DNA of 64,000 bases from Tillandsia leiboldiana (Eukaryota > Streptophyta > Magnoliopsida > Poales > Bromeliaceae). The notes beneath the pieces were generated by a model. It saw only the letters and a program-made list of their open reading frames with translations, ran no database searches and was not told where the DNA came from. Below are positions 44,241 through 55,537 of the stretch, in pieces. Each line of letters begins with the position of its first letter. Position 1 is the first letter of the stretch. The DNA is taken from positions 22,254,491 to 22,318,490 of the forward strand of contig CM055075.1 of the NCBI GenBank assembly GCA_029204045.2. The letters run 5' to 3'. The position numbers and the translations under genes are program-made.

Positions 44241-47200
44241 TGTGAGGACCCGAAATTCCCACTTATGGATTACGGTTATATCTACAGCTTCTGGAGGCCT
44301 GCGTGGTGTGTCGGTGGCGTTTATGCACCAATTGGACACTAGTGATGGACTCAGTGTGTTTAATGGATCGAGAGTTGTCAGATGACCCCGTCGAATGTTT
44401 AGAAGTGGTTTCGCGCGCAATGGATATTAAAATTGGGCTCAACGCGAAGTTTGGACAAAAGAACACCTTTCCGGATGCCTTCGGTAATTTTTAGAGTTGG
44501 AATTTGGCAGAACGGACAGCGGATTCGGATTCAGCGAGCGAAAACGTTGAAAATGGACTAGTTACTTGTGTTTTTCGGGGCCCGAACGCGAAAACATGAT
44601 TTTCGAGGAGTGGGTGTACTGTTCCGGCGGCCGGAGAGGCGCCAGCGGCGGCGGCGGGCGGCGGAGCGCGGCGGCCGGCTGAGGCGCAACCGCTCGGTCC
44701 ACAGCGGGAGCGTGCACCCGGGCGCGGGCCACGTGGCGTCTCCCGGTTGGCCGGCGCAGCAGGCGCGGTCCACGGGAAAAGTGTGGTGTATGGTGGACCG
44801 GAGGGTGACATGTGGCGGCGTGTGGTTGGTGTGGTGTAGCACGCTCGGTCCACGGAGCAGGCTGGGGAGCGCCTCGGGATGCGTGCGTGCAGAGGCGTAG
44901 GCGGCGGGCGCAGGCGCGCACGTGGGCGCGTTGATGCACGGTTCCCGCGCGTGGGCGGCCACGTGTCGGCTTCCGCATGGAGCCACGCGGCGCCGTGTGA
45001 GTGGGTGGCGTTGGCTGTTGCCTGTTGTGAGCTGACATGGCATCACCTGGTTAATCCGGGCGCACACAGTGTTGGGTCGGGCCCAACACTGTAGCCGCCC
45101 GGTTTGTGCGGGCGCCCGGAAAATCGGCCCAAAAGCCCAATTTCGTTGATTTTTGGGATTTTTTCGGGTGAAGCCTATTTAAAGGCCCATTTCCCTGCGT
45201 GTAGAGGCTTTTCCCGAGCTCTTTTAACCCAGCACCCTTCACCAAAGTTTTTGATCTCCTCGCTGTGCATCTCGTGGAGAAGGCCCAGATTTTTTGGGAG
45301 CCGCGGCATCGGCGACTTCGGCATCGTAGCGCAGAGCGACATACTTTCATCGAAGGCTCGTGATCGTCGCACTTCGGTCTGGGAGGTGCACAGAGCTACC
45401 CGGATAGTGTTTTTTGATGTTTTACACGGTGTTGGATTCACAAGAGGTACATCTACGATTCTTGTATTGTCCACTTTTCTAATATTTGAGCTTTGTCTGG
45501 GGTTCCGGGTACGTTTTTAACCCCCTTTGCCGCTAATGGAATTTCTGGACAGCGACACCTTGCCAGATTTTTATCTCCGCGCTCGGACATCGGATTGAGA
45601 CTCTCCTATACACTTTTTGCATCTACGCGACGCAAGTATTATCACCATATTTTTCTTGGATTTTTCTGAGGCTTGCCCGGAGGTATAATTTTCTCCCTTA
45701 ACTGTGCATGGATTTACAGTCATGTTGTTGTGAGGTTTTGCGCACCTGTGTTGTGGAATTTGTAACTCGGCCTACGGGGCTCGGAATTGGGCGTGCAGGT
45801 ACCCATTTCGAAGGTCTCAACGCGAGGATCGCTGTGGTATTTTTATTGGATTTTTTCGGACCCCTTTCGGCAAGTAAAAAAATTGCATCTTTGGGAACTG
45901 ATTTTCAGACTGCGTGTATTTGGTTAATTGTTGGAATAAAGTGTAACTGTGAACCCTGTGTTGTACCCAGGAGGAGTTGTTCTGGGATTTTGTGACTGTG
46001 GATTATTGGTGGTTGCTGCTCCTGGTGTTTTTAGCTGTTGGATCTTGGACAGTTAGCGTTTTCAGGTGGGTGGCCTTGTCTCCAAGATTGATGGGCTGTA
46101 CTTTAAGCCTGCTATTGTAGGGCTATGCATGATAGTGAATTCTTCTACAGCATGCTAGAATGTAGGAATCGCTATTCATTATTTTACCTGATGATTTTTT
46201 CATCTCCTTGCTTTCTACCATATGTAAATTGTTGTTATCTTGGAACTTGACCTAGCACCCCCGTCATATGCTGCATGTGTAGCCAGACCAGTAGAAAACT
46301 CCAACTTGGGCTAGGTTTATTCCGCTTTAGACATCCACACTTCTTTTCCTTCCTGGACATAGTGTTACTCGCCCGGGTAGTGGGCCAAGTGGTCGGGATT
46401 CCTTTAGTGTGGGATGTATTTTACACTCGTGCTTGGGAGCAGAGTGGAGTCTGGTAGATGTGGTTGATCGATCATCTGTGGCGGGAGCCGTTTGGGTAGA
46501 CGGCGGTCCCGAGATGTTCCATTTTCTTGTTTTATCGGTCGCCGCTGTGTTACTGGCAGCGGTTTATCAGTGATAGCAGGACCTTGAACCCAGAACTATT
46601 TTTGGACACACATATGATTTTTAGTCAACCAATGTTTTCTTCCAAGCATCGTCGGGTCGCCGAGTCTGTTCTTGTTTGATTGGACAAAGGCATTAGCTCT
46701 ACGAGGCTTGGATATAAAACCTGTTTTCAATTGTTTTCCTAAAAAGAACTAAAAATCATTAAATATGAATTTCTTTCAGATCAAATGGCTTCTAGTACAA
46801 AATGTCACCTTTTCCCTATAAATTTAACCACTCGAGATGATTCGAGTGGTCTGGGTTCCAAGGGCTACCTTTTTCTTTGGGACGAGAACAACGAGAGGCT
46901 ATGCCTAAAGCCTGTTCTTGTTTGATTAGGGTTATAGGTTCTAGTCTTTCGGGGTTCCGGGACCCTTTATTGTGTCTGTTGTGGATTTTATCCTGTCAGT
47001 GAATCTGCAGGTTGGGTTGATGTTCTGTTATTGGGAACCGTCGGGGTTGACGGTGGTCCCGGGTCGTTGAGTGTTGTCTGACCAGTTTTGTTAGCCCTGA
47101 GTGGTGGGTTGATCCTGGCTGTGGAGTATCTCCAGCCAGTGTGTTTTGTGCTGTGAGTTATTGGAGAGGCTAGTGTCTCATGTTCGTGTGAGCTGATCCG

Positions 47201-48249
47201 CTGAGTCGTCGAGAGTGCTCCGACCATTGTGCGAGATGATTGAGGATTCTGAGTCTTTCCGTTCAGAGCGTGAGCGTGGATTTTGGACTATAGCCTGCAG
47301 TGCCACCTGAGCGACAGAGTGCGCGGATACCTTTTCCTCGGTGGGGTCGCGCCCCTCGAGAGCCACGCCCGGGGTGGATTTGTTACTTTTGTATCGCGAC
47401 TTGTCGACGCAGTCCCTCTGGCTGGGCCAATTTTGGTAGTCACGGACGCCCTACGTCAGTCCGGTCCTACGTGGATGTAACGGCAGTAGGTAGGCGCAGG
47501 TTTGACGGGACCCGAGGAGGCAGTCAGTGTAGATTGGGTGATCTGAGTTGAGGGATAGTAGATGCATCATGTTTCCATCTATTCCACTTTTGAGCATCTA
47601 GATAGAGGCATAGTAGCTGTAGAGTCTCTCTTTTCCAGCTATTTTCTTTTAGTACCACTTTGTTACTTTATGCCTCTAGTAGACTTAGTGGGCAGACCGT
47701 CGGGCTTGTTGGCGGCACCCACTGAGAACTACTGTGGAATGTAGTTCTCACACCCGTCGTGGTGTCTTTTTCCCAGGGACTTCTACTCCTGTTCCTGTTG
47801 CTCCAGTTGCTGATTCTTCTGGCCGAGGTGAGGGAGTCGCGAGCTAGTTCCCTACCCATCGTTGGAGTGTAGCGGTACCCCTTCAGAGGAGAGCTTCAGT
47901 AGATTAGTTATTTTTTTCTTCTTTTGAGAGACTGATGTAGTGAGGATATGATATGTATTGAGAGCATGTACACTGATTTATTTATTGGAGATATCTCCCT
48001 GTTGAGTTCTGAGTTTTGTATTAGAGGACTTTGCGTATGATCGTATTTGGGAGATGGACATTGTATCTTTATTTCCAGTTGTACAGTGGTTGATTTTACT
48101 TTTACAGCATATTATTTTATTTTTAGCTCTGATATCTGTTAGTTGTAGTACATTTCTTGCAGGTAGGACGCTTCGCCTATGCGGAGTTTGGCATAGGTGG
48201 CGGATCTGTTGGCGAGCCCGGGTCGCAGTTTCGACCCTGGGGCGTGACA
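44241..48249 (+). repeat. G1 3' LTR (4009 bp)
   Basis: It runs from TGTGAGGACCCG to GGGGCGTGACA. The TATA-like box is at about 45173-45183. It differs from the 5' copy by scattered substitutions and small indels, more than the C4 LTR pair, so G1 is older than C4. Confidence 0.9.
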
Positions 48250-48649
48250 GATAATTACTACTTGGTGGAGACCGTGGATTCGGTTGGACGTCGTGGACTC
48301 GACGTTGGACGCCGTGGATTCGGCGTTGGACGCAAATCGTTGATTCGAGGCGCGTTGCTGAGCGAGCGGAGAATATCAATTAGGTGCGTATGGAAAAAGC
48401 TTGAGTCGTGTGTGAGTACGTTATATCACCTTTGTACGTGTTTAATCTTAGTGGATTTCACCGTGTGATCGGTCCCGTGGTTTTTTATTCCTGGTTTGGA
48501 GTTTTCCACGTAAAATCTCTACGTGTTATTTACTTTTCCGCATTGGGTTATTTTTACGCAAAAATTTTGGTGTGTTTATTGTTTACACCTATTCACTCCC
48601 CTCTAGGTATTTTTTCCCCTGTTCAGATCCATATTTAACATAACCCACA
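48250..48649 (+). mobile_element. C7: 3' part of a Sirevirus LTR interrupted by G1
   Basis: It contains four GTGGATTC hairpin units (48268-48352) and runs to the LTR end ATAACCCACA, closest to C1 (both end CCCACA and not CCCAACA). No PBS follows, so it is a 3' or solo LTR. The sequence before the first unit is cut by G1. Confidence 0.8.
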
Positions 48650-48695
48650 CTCAGCAGATCGAGGTAAGAGGATAGCGGACTAGATAGTCGTCTAC
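48650..48695 (+). mobile_element. Y fragment between C7 and G2
   Basis: These 46 bp end with TCTAC (48691-48695), the target duplication of G2. The continuation (plus-strand 9510 downward, reverse-complemented) reads into Y. GATCGAGGTAAGAGGAT is distantly like GGCCGAGGTGAGGGAGT in the G1 LTR. Confidence 0.55.
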
Positions 48696-51126
48696 TGTGA
48701 GGACCCGAATCCCCGCGATAGGATTACTGTTGGATCAGCAGCTTCTGGAGGCTTATGTTGAGTATTGGAGGTGTTTATGTGCAAATTGGACACAAGTGGT
48801 GGACTCAGTGTAAAAAAATGGATCACGGGTGTATTTTGGATGCCCCACTGAATTTTATAAGTGGATTTGGGCAAAACGGACATTGGATTTGGACTCAGCG
48901 CGCAAAAACGATGGAAATCGACTACTTGCTTGTATTTTTCTGAGTCCGGACGCCCAAAAACGGACGCCCGGAAGTTTTCTAGTGTTTTTGGGTGCACAGT
49001 AGACCGGTGGACCGGCGGTGTGCCATGTGGCGGCTTCTGATTGGCGCCGTACGCTATGTGGCAGTGCAGGAGTCGCAGCGCAGTGGGCCCGGCCCACGGG
49101 AGCAGGCGCAGGCAGCGCACGGGCGCGGGCAGGCGCGCGGGTGAGCGCAGTGCACGGGGGGTGGCGTGTCACGTGGAGGCTTCTCGTTGGCTGGCTTGGG
49201 ACAGGTGGCAGCAGCTGGGTGGCTGGCGCAGCAGGCGCGGTCCACGGAGCTGGCGGGTAGGCGCCTTGGGCTGCGTGCTGGTCAGGGTGGCAGGCGGCGC
49301 TGACAGCGCGCACGTGGACGCAGCGACCGAGCCGCTGACCAGCAGGTTCCCACACGTGGGCGCGCCACGCGTCAGCGTGGGCGTGGGCCACGCGGCGCAT
49401 GGCGGGTGGCGGATTTGCCTGTCGCCTCTTCGAGGGTGATGTGGCGCTTCCTGGTGGTTTCGGGCGCGGTCGGACGGGCTTCATCCGACCCGGTTTTCGG
49501 CGCCCGAATGTTTCGGGCGCCTGAAACCGGGGACACCCCGGGCATTTCTTCAATTGTTCTCCCCAGCCTATAAATAGGCCTCCCTCCCCTCCGTTTCTCC
49601 GTTTTTTGGATTTTCCGAGGTTTTCTTTGCGGGATTTCTTCAATGGAGTTCCTTCCCTCCCTCTTCCCCACTCTTTGATGGATCCCCAAGATTTTTGGAG
49701 GCCTCGGTATAGGCGTTTTCTGCGACGCGGCGCACTTCGACGCTCCTTCGATTTTGGGCTTCTACCGTCGCTTTTCAGTCCGAGAGACCCCCTGGACTAC
49801 CCCGATAGACTTTTGAGCCTATTTTTGCGGCAGCGCGTTCATGAGAGGTACGCCTTCAATTTTTGTGTTGATCACTTCTCCTCATTTTGGGTTTTTGGCA
49901 CAGTTCTTGAGGCTTTTCTATGACCCTTTGTACTACTACGAGGTATGGGACAGCGGTGGAGTATTGTTGGATTTTCTCGGTCTACGAGCATCGGAATGAG
50001 GCATTTAAGGACTCGATTGATATCTACGCTTCAAGAGGAACGCACCTGTATTTTTATCGGAATTTTTGGAAGACTCTTCAAAGGTGATAATTATGCTTCT
50101 TTCGGACTGGTCTCCTACAGATTTCTATTTGTGGATATTTCGGCATACCGTGTTGTCTTATTTGTATCTTGGCCTACAGGTGTCGGAACGGGGTGTATAA
50201 ATACTCGATTTGGATCTACTCGTCGCGAGGATTGCAACCGTGATTTTTTTGGGATTTTTAGAGGACTGTACACAGGTGAAAATCCCCCTCTTCTCTGCTG
50301 GTTTGTTAAAATAGCATGTGTTGTTTGGGTGTTTTGGGGTATTGATTAGTGTGTTGTTGTTATGAGGTTGATCAGAGCTGAGGCTTGCGCGACTGAGTAC
50401 TGAGGGTGCAGTTTCGGCGGATTTTGGATAGCGTGTGACTACGCACTTCACCGACTTCAGCTTTGCCTGCGAAAAGCGTTTCAGGTGGGTTGTTTCATCT
50501 CCAGAACCGGTGCACGGTTCTCTAATTCTTTATGATAGAATGCATACATGTTAGTGTACCTATGTATGTGATTGAAAGGTAACCTTAGTAACGGTATTTG
50601 TTTGAGGATTGCATGAGTATTATCCATCTATGTTTATGAGAATTGTGATAGTGGATGTTCATGATGAGGATTGATAGAGGCTTACCTAAGGTAATATTAC
50701 CCACTGTGATTGATAGCATGCATGATTAAATGTACAATCTCTAGGATTGAGATGTAAGCTTGAGGAATGGCCTATATTATGTGGATTGATGCTTACTTGT
50801 TTTATTGTACATGTCTGGTGGTTTTGATACCTCGCATGATGATAAAAGGATATGTCCATTCCATGCTAGAGGAGATAGGAAGCATGTTGTGAGAGATGAG
50901 ATATTCTATTTTTGTTATGTTTAATTTCATCCTATTATTGGAACTTGACCTAGCACCCTGCCATATGATGCATGTCAAACCAGACTAGTAGAGAACCTTC
51001 ACTTGGGCTAGGTTCTTTTATGCTTAGACATCCCACACTTCGGTTATTTTCTGGACTTAGTGTTTCCTCGCCCGGGTAGTGGGCCGAGAGGTCAGGTTAC
51101 TGTGGGACGTATGTTGCACTCGTGCC
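48696..51126 (+). mobile_element. G2: 5' part of the solo Ty3/gypsy-type LTR, cut by C4
   Basis: It starts TGTGAGGACCCGAATCC after TCTAC and ends ...CACTCGTGCC at the C4 junction (GTGCC duplicated). It resembles the first 2.2 kb of the G1 LTR in order (GC-rich block, CTATAAATAGG near 49568, CTTGACCTAGCACCC near 50944, CGCCCGGGTAGTGGGCCGAG near 51069), but it is a different subfamily. The remainder is 10840-9511 read on the minus strand. Confidence 0.8.
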
Positions 51127-51352
51127 TGTTACGGAATTTGAGTTGGCGTAGTTTCGTGAAAGTTTCAAGTCCTGAAGATTGAAGGTGAAGAAAGTTGAAT
51201 CATTTAACTCAATCTCAAGAAAGAAGAATTCAAAAGGATCAGGTATGTTTAACTAAAGAATTTGTGTGATCCGAATACTTCTTGTAGTGTAGAAACACTT
51301 GGAAGAATCTTTCATTGCATAAAAATCAAAAACTGGACTTGGGACATGTTCA

Positions 51353-51707
51353 GGATCCGGATCAGGCTGTTCGATCCGGATCCCGAAGGTGGTTCGTTCA
51401 TACATCGTCGCAATCCGGATCGTAGTCTCTTGATCCGGATCCCGAACGTTGAGTTTACCATCTACCTTGAACGATCCGGATCTTGCTTCGCAATCCGGAT
51501 CCCGAACGTTGATGTTTGGTGAACTGTATGAACGATCCGGATCGTAGTCACATGATCCGGATCCCGAACCTTCGTTTTTCTGGAATTGGCTGTTTCGTTA
51601 TGACGATCCGGATCTCAGTTATCACGATCCGGATCGCCGTCCGTAAAATTCCAGAAATGGCAGGTTTTTGATTCTTATCTCCTTCCTAGGGTTTCTAACC
51701 TATAAAT
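51353..51707 (+). promoter_or_regulatory. LTR promoter of C4: ten CGG-core palindromes and TATA box
   Basis: Ten copies of ATCCGGATC occur between 51353 and 51635, about every 20-35 bp. Every second one is extended to GATCCCGAAC. The TATA box TATAAATA is at 51701-51708. CGG-core palindromic repeats in U3 are a described Sirevirus trait, presumed to bind a host regulator. The transcription start should be near 51735. Confidence 0.75.
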
Positions 51708-51983
51708 AGACCCTATGTCTTTCTTTCTAGGGTCAATCCACATAGCCGTCATTTTCATATATCATCTTATACGGCTATAGATCCACATATAGAGAAGAAA
51801 GGAAATCATTAGAGAATACTCTATGTTTCTTCATCTATATTGATTAGTTTGATTCTAGGTTTTCATACTCACATCTTGAGTTGGATCAAACTAATGAATA
51901 CTTAGATGGTATTTCCGATCTATCTTTGATCTAAGTATTCGGCGGATCATCACCACCCAAAAAACAACGATTACCCCAAAATC

Positions 51984-52170
51984 GGCGCGTGGATTCGCGT
52001 GTCCTTGTGGATTCAAGGTTCATTCGCTCTCGTGGATTCGGAGCGAGGCACGTTCGTGGATTCGAAGGGTGCTATTGGGTGAAGACCGTGGACTCGGTCG
52101 GACGTCGTGGATTCGACGTTGGACGCCGTGGATTCGGCGTTGGGCGCAGATCGTGGATTCGAGAAGCGTC
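51984..52170 (+). other. Array of eight predicted hairpins sharing the loop GTGGATTC (R/U5 leader)
   Basis: Loops lie at 51989-51996, 52007-52014, 52032-52039, 52056-52063, 52088-52095 (GTGGACTC), 52107-52114, 52128-52135 and 52153-52160. Stems differ but pair: GCGC/GCGT, CCTT/AAGG, CGCTC-t-C/GGAGCG, CAC-g-TTC/GAA-gg-GTG, GACC/GGTC, ACGTC/GACGT, ACGCC/GGCGT and GCGC-aga-TC/GA-gaa-GCGT. Spacing is irregular and not in multiples of three. Homologous arrays are at 7323-7510, 11134-11321 (minus), 36399-36587 (minus), 48268-48352 (partial) and 62249-62435. The array lies between the presumed transcription start and the PBS, in the RNA leader. Confidence 0.7.
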
Positions 52171-52465
52171 TGGAGCGAGCGGAGAAGATCCTCTAGGAGC
52201 GTATGGAAAAGGTTGAGTCGTAAGTGTGTACGGTAAATCACCTTGTACGTGTTTTAATTCTAGTGGATTTCTGCCGTGTTATCGGTCCCGTGGTTTTTTA
52301 CTCCGGTGATGGAGTTTTCCACGTAAAAATCTTGCGAGTTATTTTCATTTCCGCATTGGGTTTTTTATCGCAACGATTTTTGAGTGTTTATACGTTTACA
52401 CCTATTCACCCCCCTCTAGGTGTTTCTTCCCCTATTTAGATCCGTATTATATACGACCCAACAAG

Positions 52466-52477
52466 TGGTATCAGAGC
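52466..52477 (+). other. C4 primer-binding site
   Basis: TGGTATCAGAGC, 2 nt after the LTR, is complementary to initiator-Met tRNA. Confidence 0.9.
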
Positions 52478-52496
52478 GGGAATAGGGTTGTGAACA

Positions 52497-54518
52497 ATGG
52501 TTGAAGGTGGAAACATCAATCGACCCCCTTTCTTTGATGGAACAAATTATGCGTACTGGAAAGTACGGATGAAAGCCTTTTTATCTTCCATCGACGAAAG
52601 GGTGTGGCATTCAATTGAATCAGGATGGACTAATCCAACTGAACTTATCTCTGATGTTCACACCTTAAAACCTAGGTCGAAATGGACCAAGGAAGAGTTT
52701 GAGTTATCTTCTTACAATGGCAAGGGAATTAATGCTATTTTTAATGCCTTATCTCAAACTGAATTCTCTCGCGTCTCGGCATGTGAGACTGCGAAAGAAA
52801 TCTGGGATGTTCTCCAGGTTACACATGAGGGAACTAACCTCGTGAAGATTCAGAAACTGCAGATGCTTACGAGCAAGTTTGACTCTATTTTGATGGCAGA
52901 AAATGAATCTTTCACGGACTACTATACACGATTGCAAGACATCGTAAACTCATGTGCTAATCTGGGAGAGAAGATTCCAGAATTTAAGATTGTAAGAAAA
53001 ATCTTAAGAACTCTTCCTGAACGATTTCGCCCAAAGGTTACTGCCATTGAAACTATTAAACACCCGGACGAAATACGTGTAGAAGAATTAGTTGGTTCAT
53101 TACAAACTTATGAAATGACTTTTAATACTAACAATTCTTCTGGAAAAGCATCCACTTCTAAGTCTTCAGGTTATGCGTTGAAAACAACTAAGGAAGAAGA
53201 CGCGGATACATCCTCCTCGGACGATGACGAGAACCTTTCTATGGAGGAATTTGAGAAGCAGCTCGCTCTCTTGACAAGGAATTTTCGCCGCAACTTTCGA
53301 AGGGGTAATTCAAGCAAATCTCCATCCTTCAGAAAGTGGAACAAAGGCAAGGGTACTCCAAGTCACAAGTCAAGAAAGCAGGAGAACTTCTCAAAGGATA
53401 AGAAAAGTTCAGAAGGACAACTGCAATGCTTCAAATGTCGAGGCTACGGCCACATTGCAACGGAGTGTCCTAACAAGTATCCGGCAAAGAAGAAGGCGAT
53501 GCAAGTCGTCACTTGGGATGACAACTCAACGTCAAATGAGTCGTCTTCAAGTGATGAAGAAAAGAGCTCCACGGCATTCCACGCGTCCACATCTTCACCA
53601 TTCATGTGCTTTATGGCAAGTACGTCTGAATCGTTGTCCAACTCCACTGTTGAAAAGAATGCAATGGACAATGAATCGGATGATTCGGAAGGTGAAGAGT
53701 TTGCTCTAGCCTATCACAGATCTTTACAGGATTTAAAGAAACCGGCTAAGCAAAACAAGGGGTTGAGAGGGAGATTGCAGGATCTCGAAGAAGAAGTAAA
53801 AAGGGTAACTTCTCTCTCGACCGATCTTGAAGTGGAAAGGGATAGTTTGATAAAAGCAAATGTTTCCCTTCAAGAGTCCAATGAGCAGCTCGAGAAGAAC
53901 TATATAGATATGGTGAACAAAGCAAACTACTTCTTGAAGCTCTATGGCGAGGGCCGACAGGAAAGACGGGAAATGACAGAGACCATTCTCCAACTCAAGG
54001 ATGACTTACAGCAATTCTCTTTAGGAAGGAGTAAGTTGGATAAACTCCTTGGTCTTGGTCAAACAAATCGGTTCGGCCTCGGGTACACTCAAACTGGAAA
54101 CAGTCCAAGTTCGAGTGGGACAGTCTTTGTGCCTCAGTCGGTATCTCCTCCTCCGACATCGGAATTCAAGACAAACAACGACAACAAACCTACCTCATCC
54201 TCTTCGGAATCGTCAAGCTCAAAGGTATGTTTTCGTTGTAATTTTGCAGGGCACATCGAAAGAAATTGCGAGATTGGAGCTCAAAGAACAAATCAACCAC
54301 ATCTTGCAATTGCTACCAATAAGCTCACTTCCCGGAATTCAAGGAAGGATTTTTCAAAAGGAAAGAACATTGGTAGCACCTCAAACAAGACGATGACAAA
54401 AGAAAAAGATCAATCATACAAGACGTCGTCTTCAAGGAGAATCTCTCAACCTTTACCAACATACTCCAAAACTCAAAAGGTTTGGGTATGCAAAGGTGAA
54501 ACCCCTCCTTGTCCTTAA
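52497..54518 (+). CDS. C4 Gag with two zinc knuckles, truncated before protease
   Basis: This is a 673-residue open frame starting 19 nt after the PBS. The capsid-like N-terminus (FFDGTNYAYWKVRMKAFL) covers about the first 200 residues and is followed by an S/D-rich acidic linker. Zinc knuckle 1 is CFKCRGYGHIATEC, about residues 307-320. A coiled coil (about 405-505) follows, then knuckle 2 (CFRCNFAGHIERNC, about 578-591) and a basic S/K-rich linker ending VWVCKGETPPCP. The position where C3 has CAA changed to TAA is open here, so the Gag frame is intact. Just after knuckle 2 and the linker the sequence leaves the C3 alignment (54519), so the protease is gone and this Gag could not process itself. 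The role is particle assembly and RNA packaging. Confidence 0.9.
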   Translation: MVEGGNINRPPFFDGTNYAYWKVRMKAFLSSIDERVWHSIESGWTNPTELISDVHTLKPRSKWTKEEFELSSYNGKGINAIFNALSQTEFSRVSACETAKEIWDVLQVTHEGTNLVKIQKLQMLTSKFDSILMAENESFTDYYTRLQDIVNSCANLGEKIPEFKIVRKILRTLPERFRPKVTAIETIKHPDEIRVEELVGSLQTYEMTFNTNNSSGKASTSKSSGYALKTTKEEDADTSSSDDDENLSMEEFEKQLALLTRNFRRNFRRGNSSKSPSFRKWNKGKGTPSHKSRKQENFSKDKKSSEGQLQCFKCRGYGHIATECPNKYPAKKKAMQVVTWDDNSTSNESSSSDEEKSSTAFHASTSSPFMCFMASTSESLSNSTVEKNAMDNESDDSEGEEFALAYHRSLQDLKKPAKQNKGLRGRLQDLEEEVKRVTSLSTDLEVERDSLIKANVSLQESNEQLEKNYIDMVNKANYFLKLYGEGRQERREMTETILQLKDDLQQFSLGRSKLDKLLGLGQTNRFGLGYTQTGNSPSSSGTVFVPQSVSPPPTSEFKTNNDNKPTSSSSESSSSKVCFRCNFAGHIERNCEIGAQRTNQPHLAIATNKLTSRNSRKDFSKGKNIGSTSNKTMTKEKDQSYKTSSSRRISQPLPTYSKTQKVWVCKGETPPCP

Positions 54519-54582
54519 TCGTTCTACGATTAAATCTTGTATAGTTTGTGTAGACTATTTTCTTTTCTTCTTTTTCTTTTGG
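54519..54582 (+). other. Deletion junction with filler replacing C4 protease
   Basis: About 64 bp of T-rich sequence with no counterpart in C3 replaces roughly 630 bp. The missing part holds the DSG protease, the pre-integrase zinc domain and the first integrase Asp (HMDLMG in C3). Confidence 0.7.
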
Positions 54583-55432
54583 CCAACTCGTCAACCATCC
54601 TTCCAAGGTAAATTGTATATTTTTTTCTTATTGGTTGATGTTTTCTCTCGGTTTTCTTGGGTAGCATTTTTGAGAGAGAAAGCTGATACGTTTGACTCTT
54701 TTCATGAGATTTGCCATCGTATTATGATTGAAAAGAATGAAAAGATCATTCGTGTTAGAAGTGATAGGGGTGGAGAATTCATAAATTCAAAATTCATTGA
54801 CTTTTGTACTTCAAATGGCATTAAACATGAATTCTCGGCACCCTATACACCTCAGCAGAATGGTGTTGTTGAGCGCAAAAACAGGGTTGTTCAAGAGATG
54901 GCGCGTGTGATGCTTCATAGCCGGAAATTACCGCTACATTTTTGGGCTGAAGCTGTGAACACCGCTGTCTATGTCATTAACAGAGTGTATTTGCGCCCAG
55001 GAACCTTGAATACACCATATGAGCTGTGGTTTAGTAGAAAACCGGATATCAAGTACTTTCGTATCTTCGGGAGTCGATGTTACATCTTACGTGACCGTGA
55101 AAATCTTGGAAAGTTCGACTCTCGAAGTGATGAAGGGATCTTTTTGGGTTATTCTACGAATAGCAGAGCATATCGAGTATTTAACATTGAATCTAAGACG
55201 ATCGTAGAATCTATAAATGTTAAAGTAGATGAAGCTTCTCATTTTGAATCTGAAAAATCTACCCTCGATATCTCTCTAGATGATGATTCTCCTGCTAGTG
55301 CATCTTCTCATAATAATACTTCCAATATTAATGATGCATCTAATGGTTCTTCTAGTTTATCTGATGTGCAGGAATCATCTCGTGTACCTCCGAGTACTCC
55401 GTTTCAACAAACGCTACGAATCTCCAAGGATC
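54583..55432 (+). pseudogene. C4 integrase, lacking its first catalytic Asp, cut by L1
   Basis: The frame resumes at PTRQPSFQGKLYIF and includes VRSDRGGEF (second Asp), NGVVERKN (Glu) and the C-terminal region through KVDEASHF and a serine/asparagine-rich linker, up to the L1 junction at 55432. The catalytic triad is incomplete. Downstream pol is at 17770-16144 on the minus strand. Confidence 0.88.
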
Positions 55433-55489
55433 TGTCACGCCCCGGGGTTTGTTTTAGCGGAAACGATTCATAAAGGTCGAATGTTTGAC

Positions 55490-55537
<48 letters not shown>

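Larger units (their letters stand above)
37395..48249 (+). mobile_element. G1: Ty3/gypsy element with 4.0-kb LTRs and eroded internal region
   Basis: The order is 5' LTR (37395-41021, lacking its first 371 bp because C3 is inserted there), Met PBS (41030-41041), a 3.2-kb internal region, PPT (44229-44240) and 3' LTR (44241-48249). The TTTCGAGGACGAAAC motif before the PPT is typical of Ty3/gypsy elements of the Tekay/Del kind. It is inserted in the LTR of another Sirevirus (C7), with right flank GATAA at 48250-48254. The left flank is not visible. Confidence 0.85.
51127..52463 (+). repeat. C4 5' LTR (1337 bp)
   Basis: It runs from TGTTACGGAATTTG to CGACCCAACA. U3 is about 51127-51735, with R/U5 after it. 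Confidence 0.93.
51127..55432 (+). mobile_element. C4, 5' half: Sirevirus 5' LTR, gag and part of pol
   Basis: The LTR (51127-52463) is preceded by GTGCC and followed by the PBS and an open gag frame. The protease region is deleted. Integrase is cut at 55432 by the L1 LTR after GGATC. It matches the 3' half at 10841-17770 by LTR near-identity, target duplication and the L1 site. Confidence 0.9.

Noticed and set aside
51353..51635. Regularly spaced ATCCGGATC repeats as a CRISPR-like array
   Set aside because: Short palindromes in a plant LTR promoter, with repeat-rich non-unique spacers and no cas genes. They are Sirevirus regulatory repeats.
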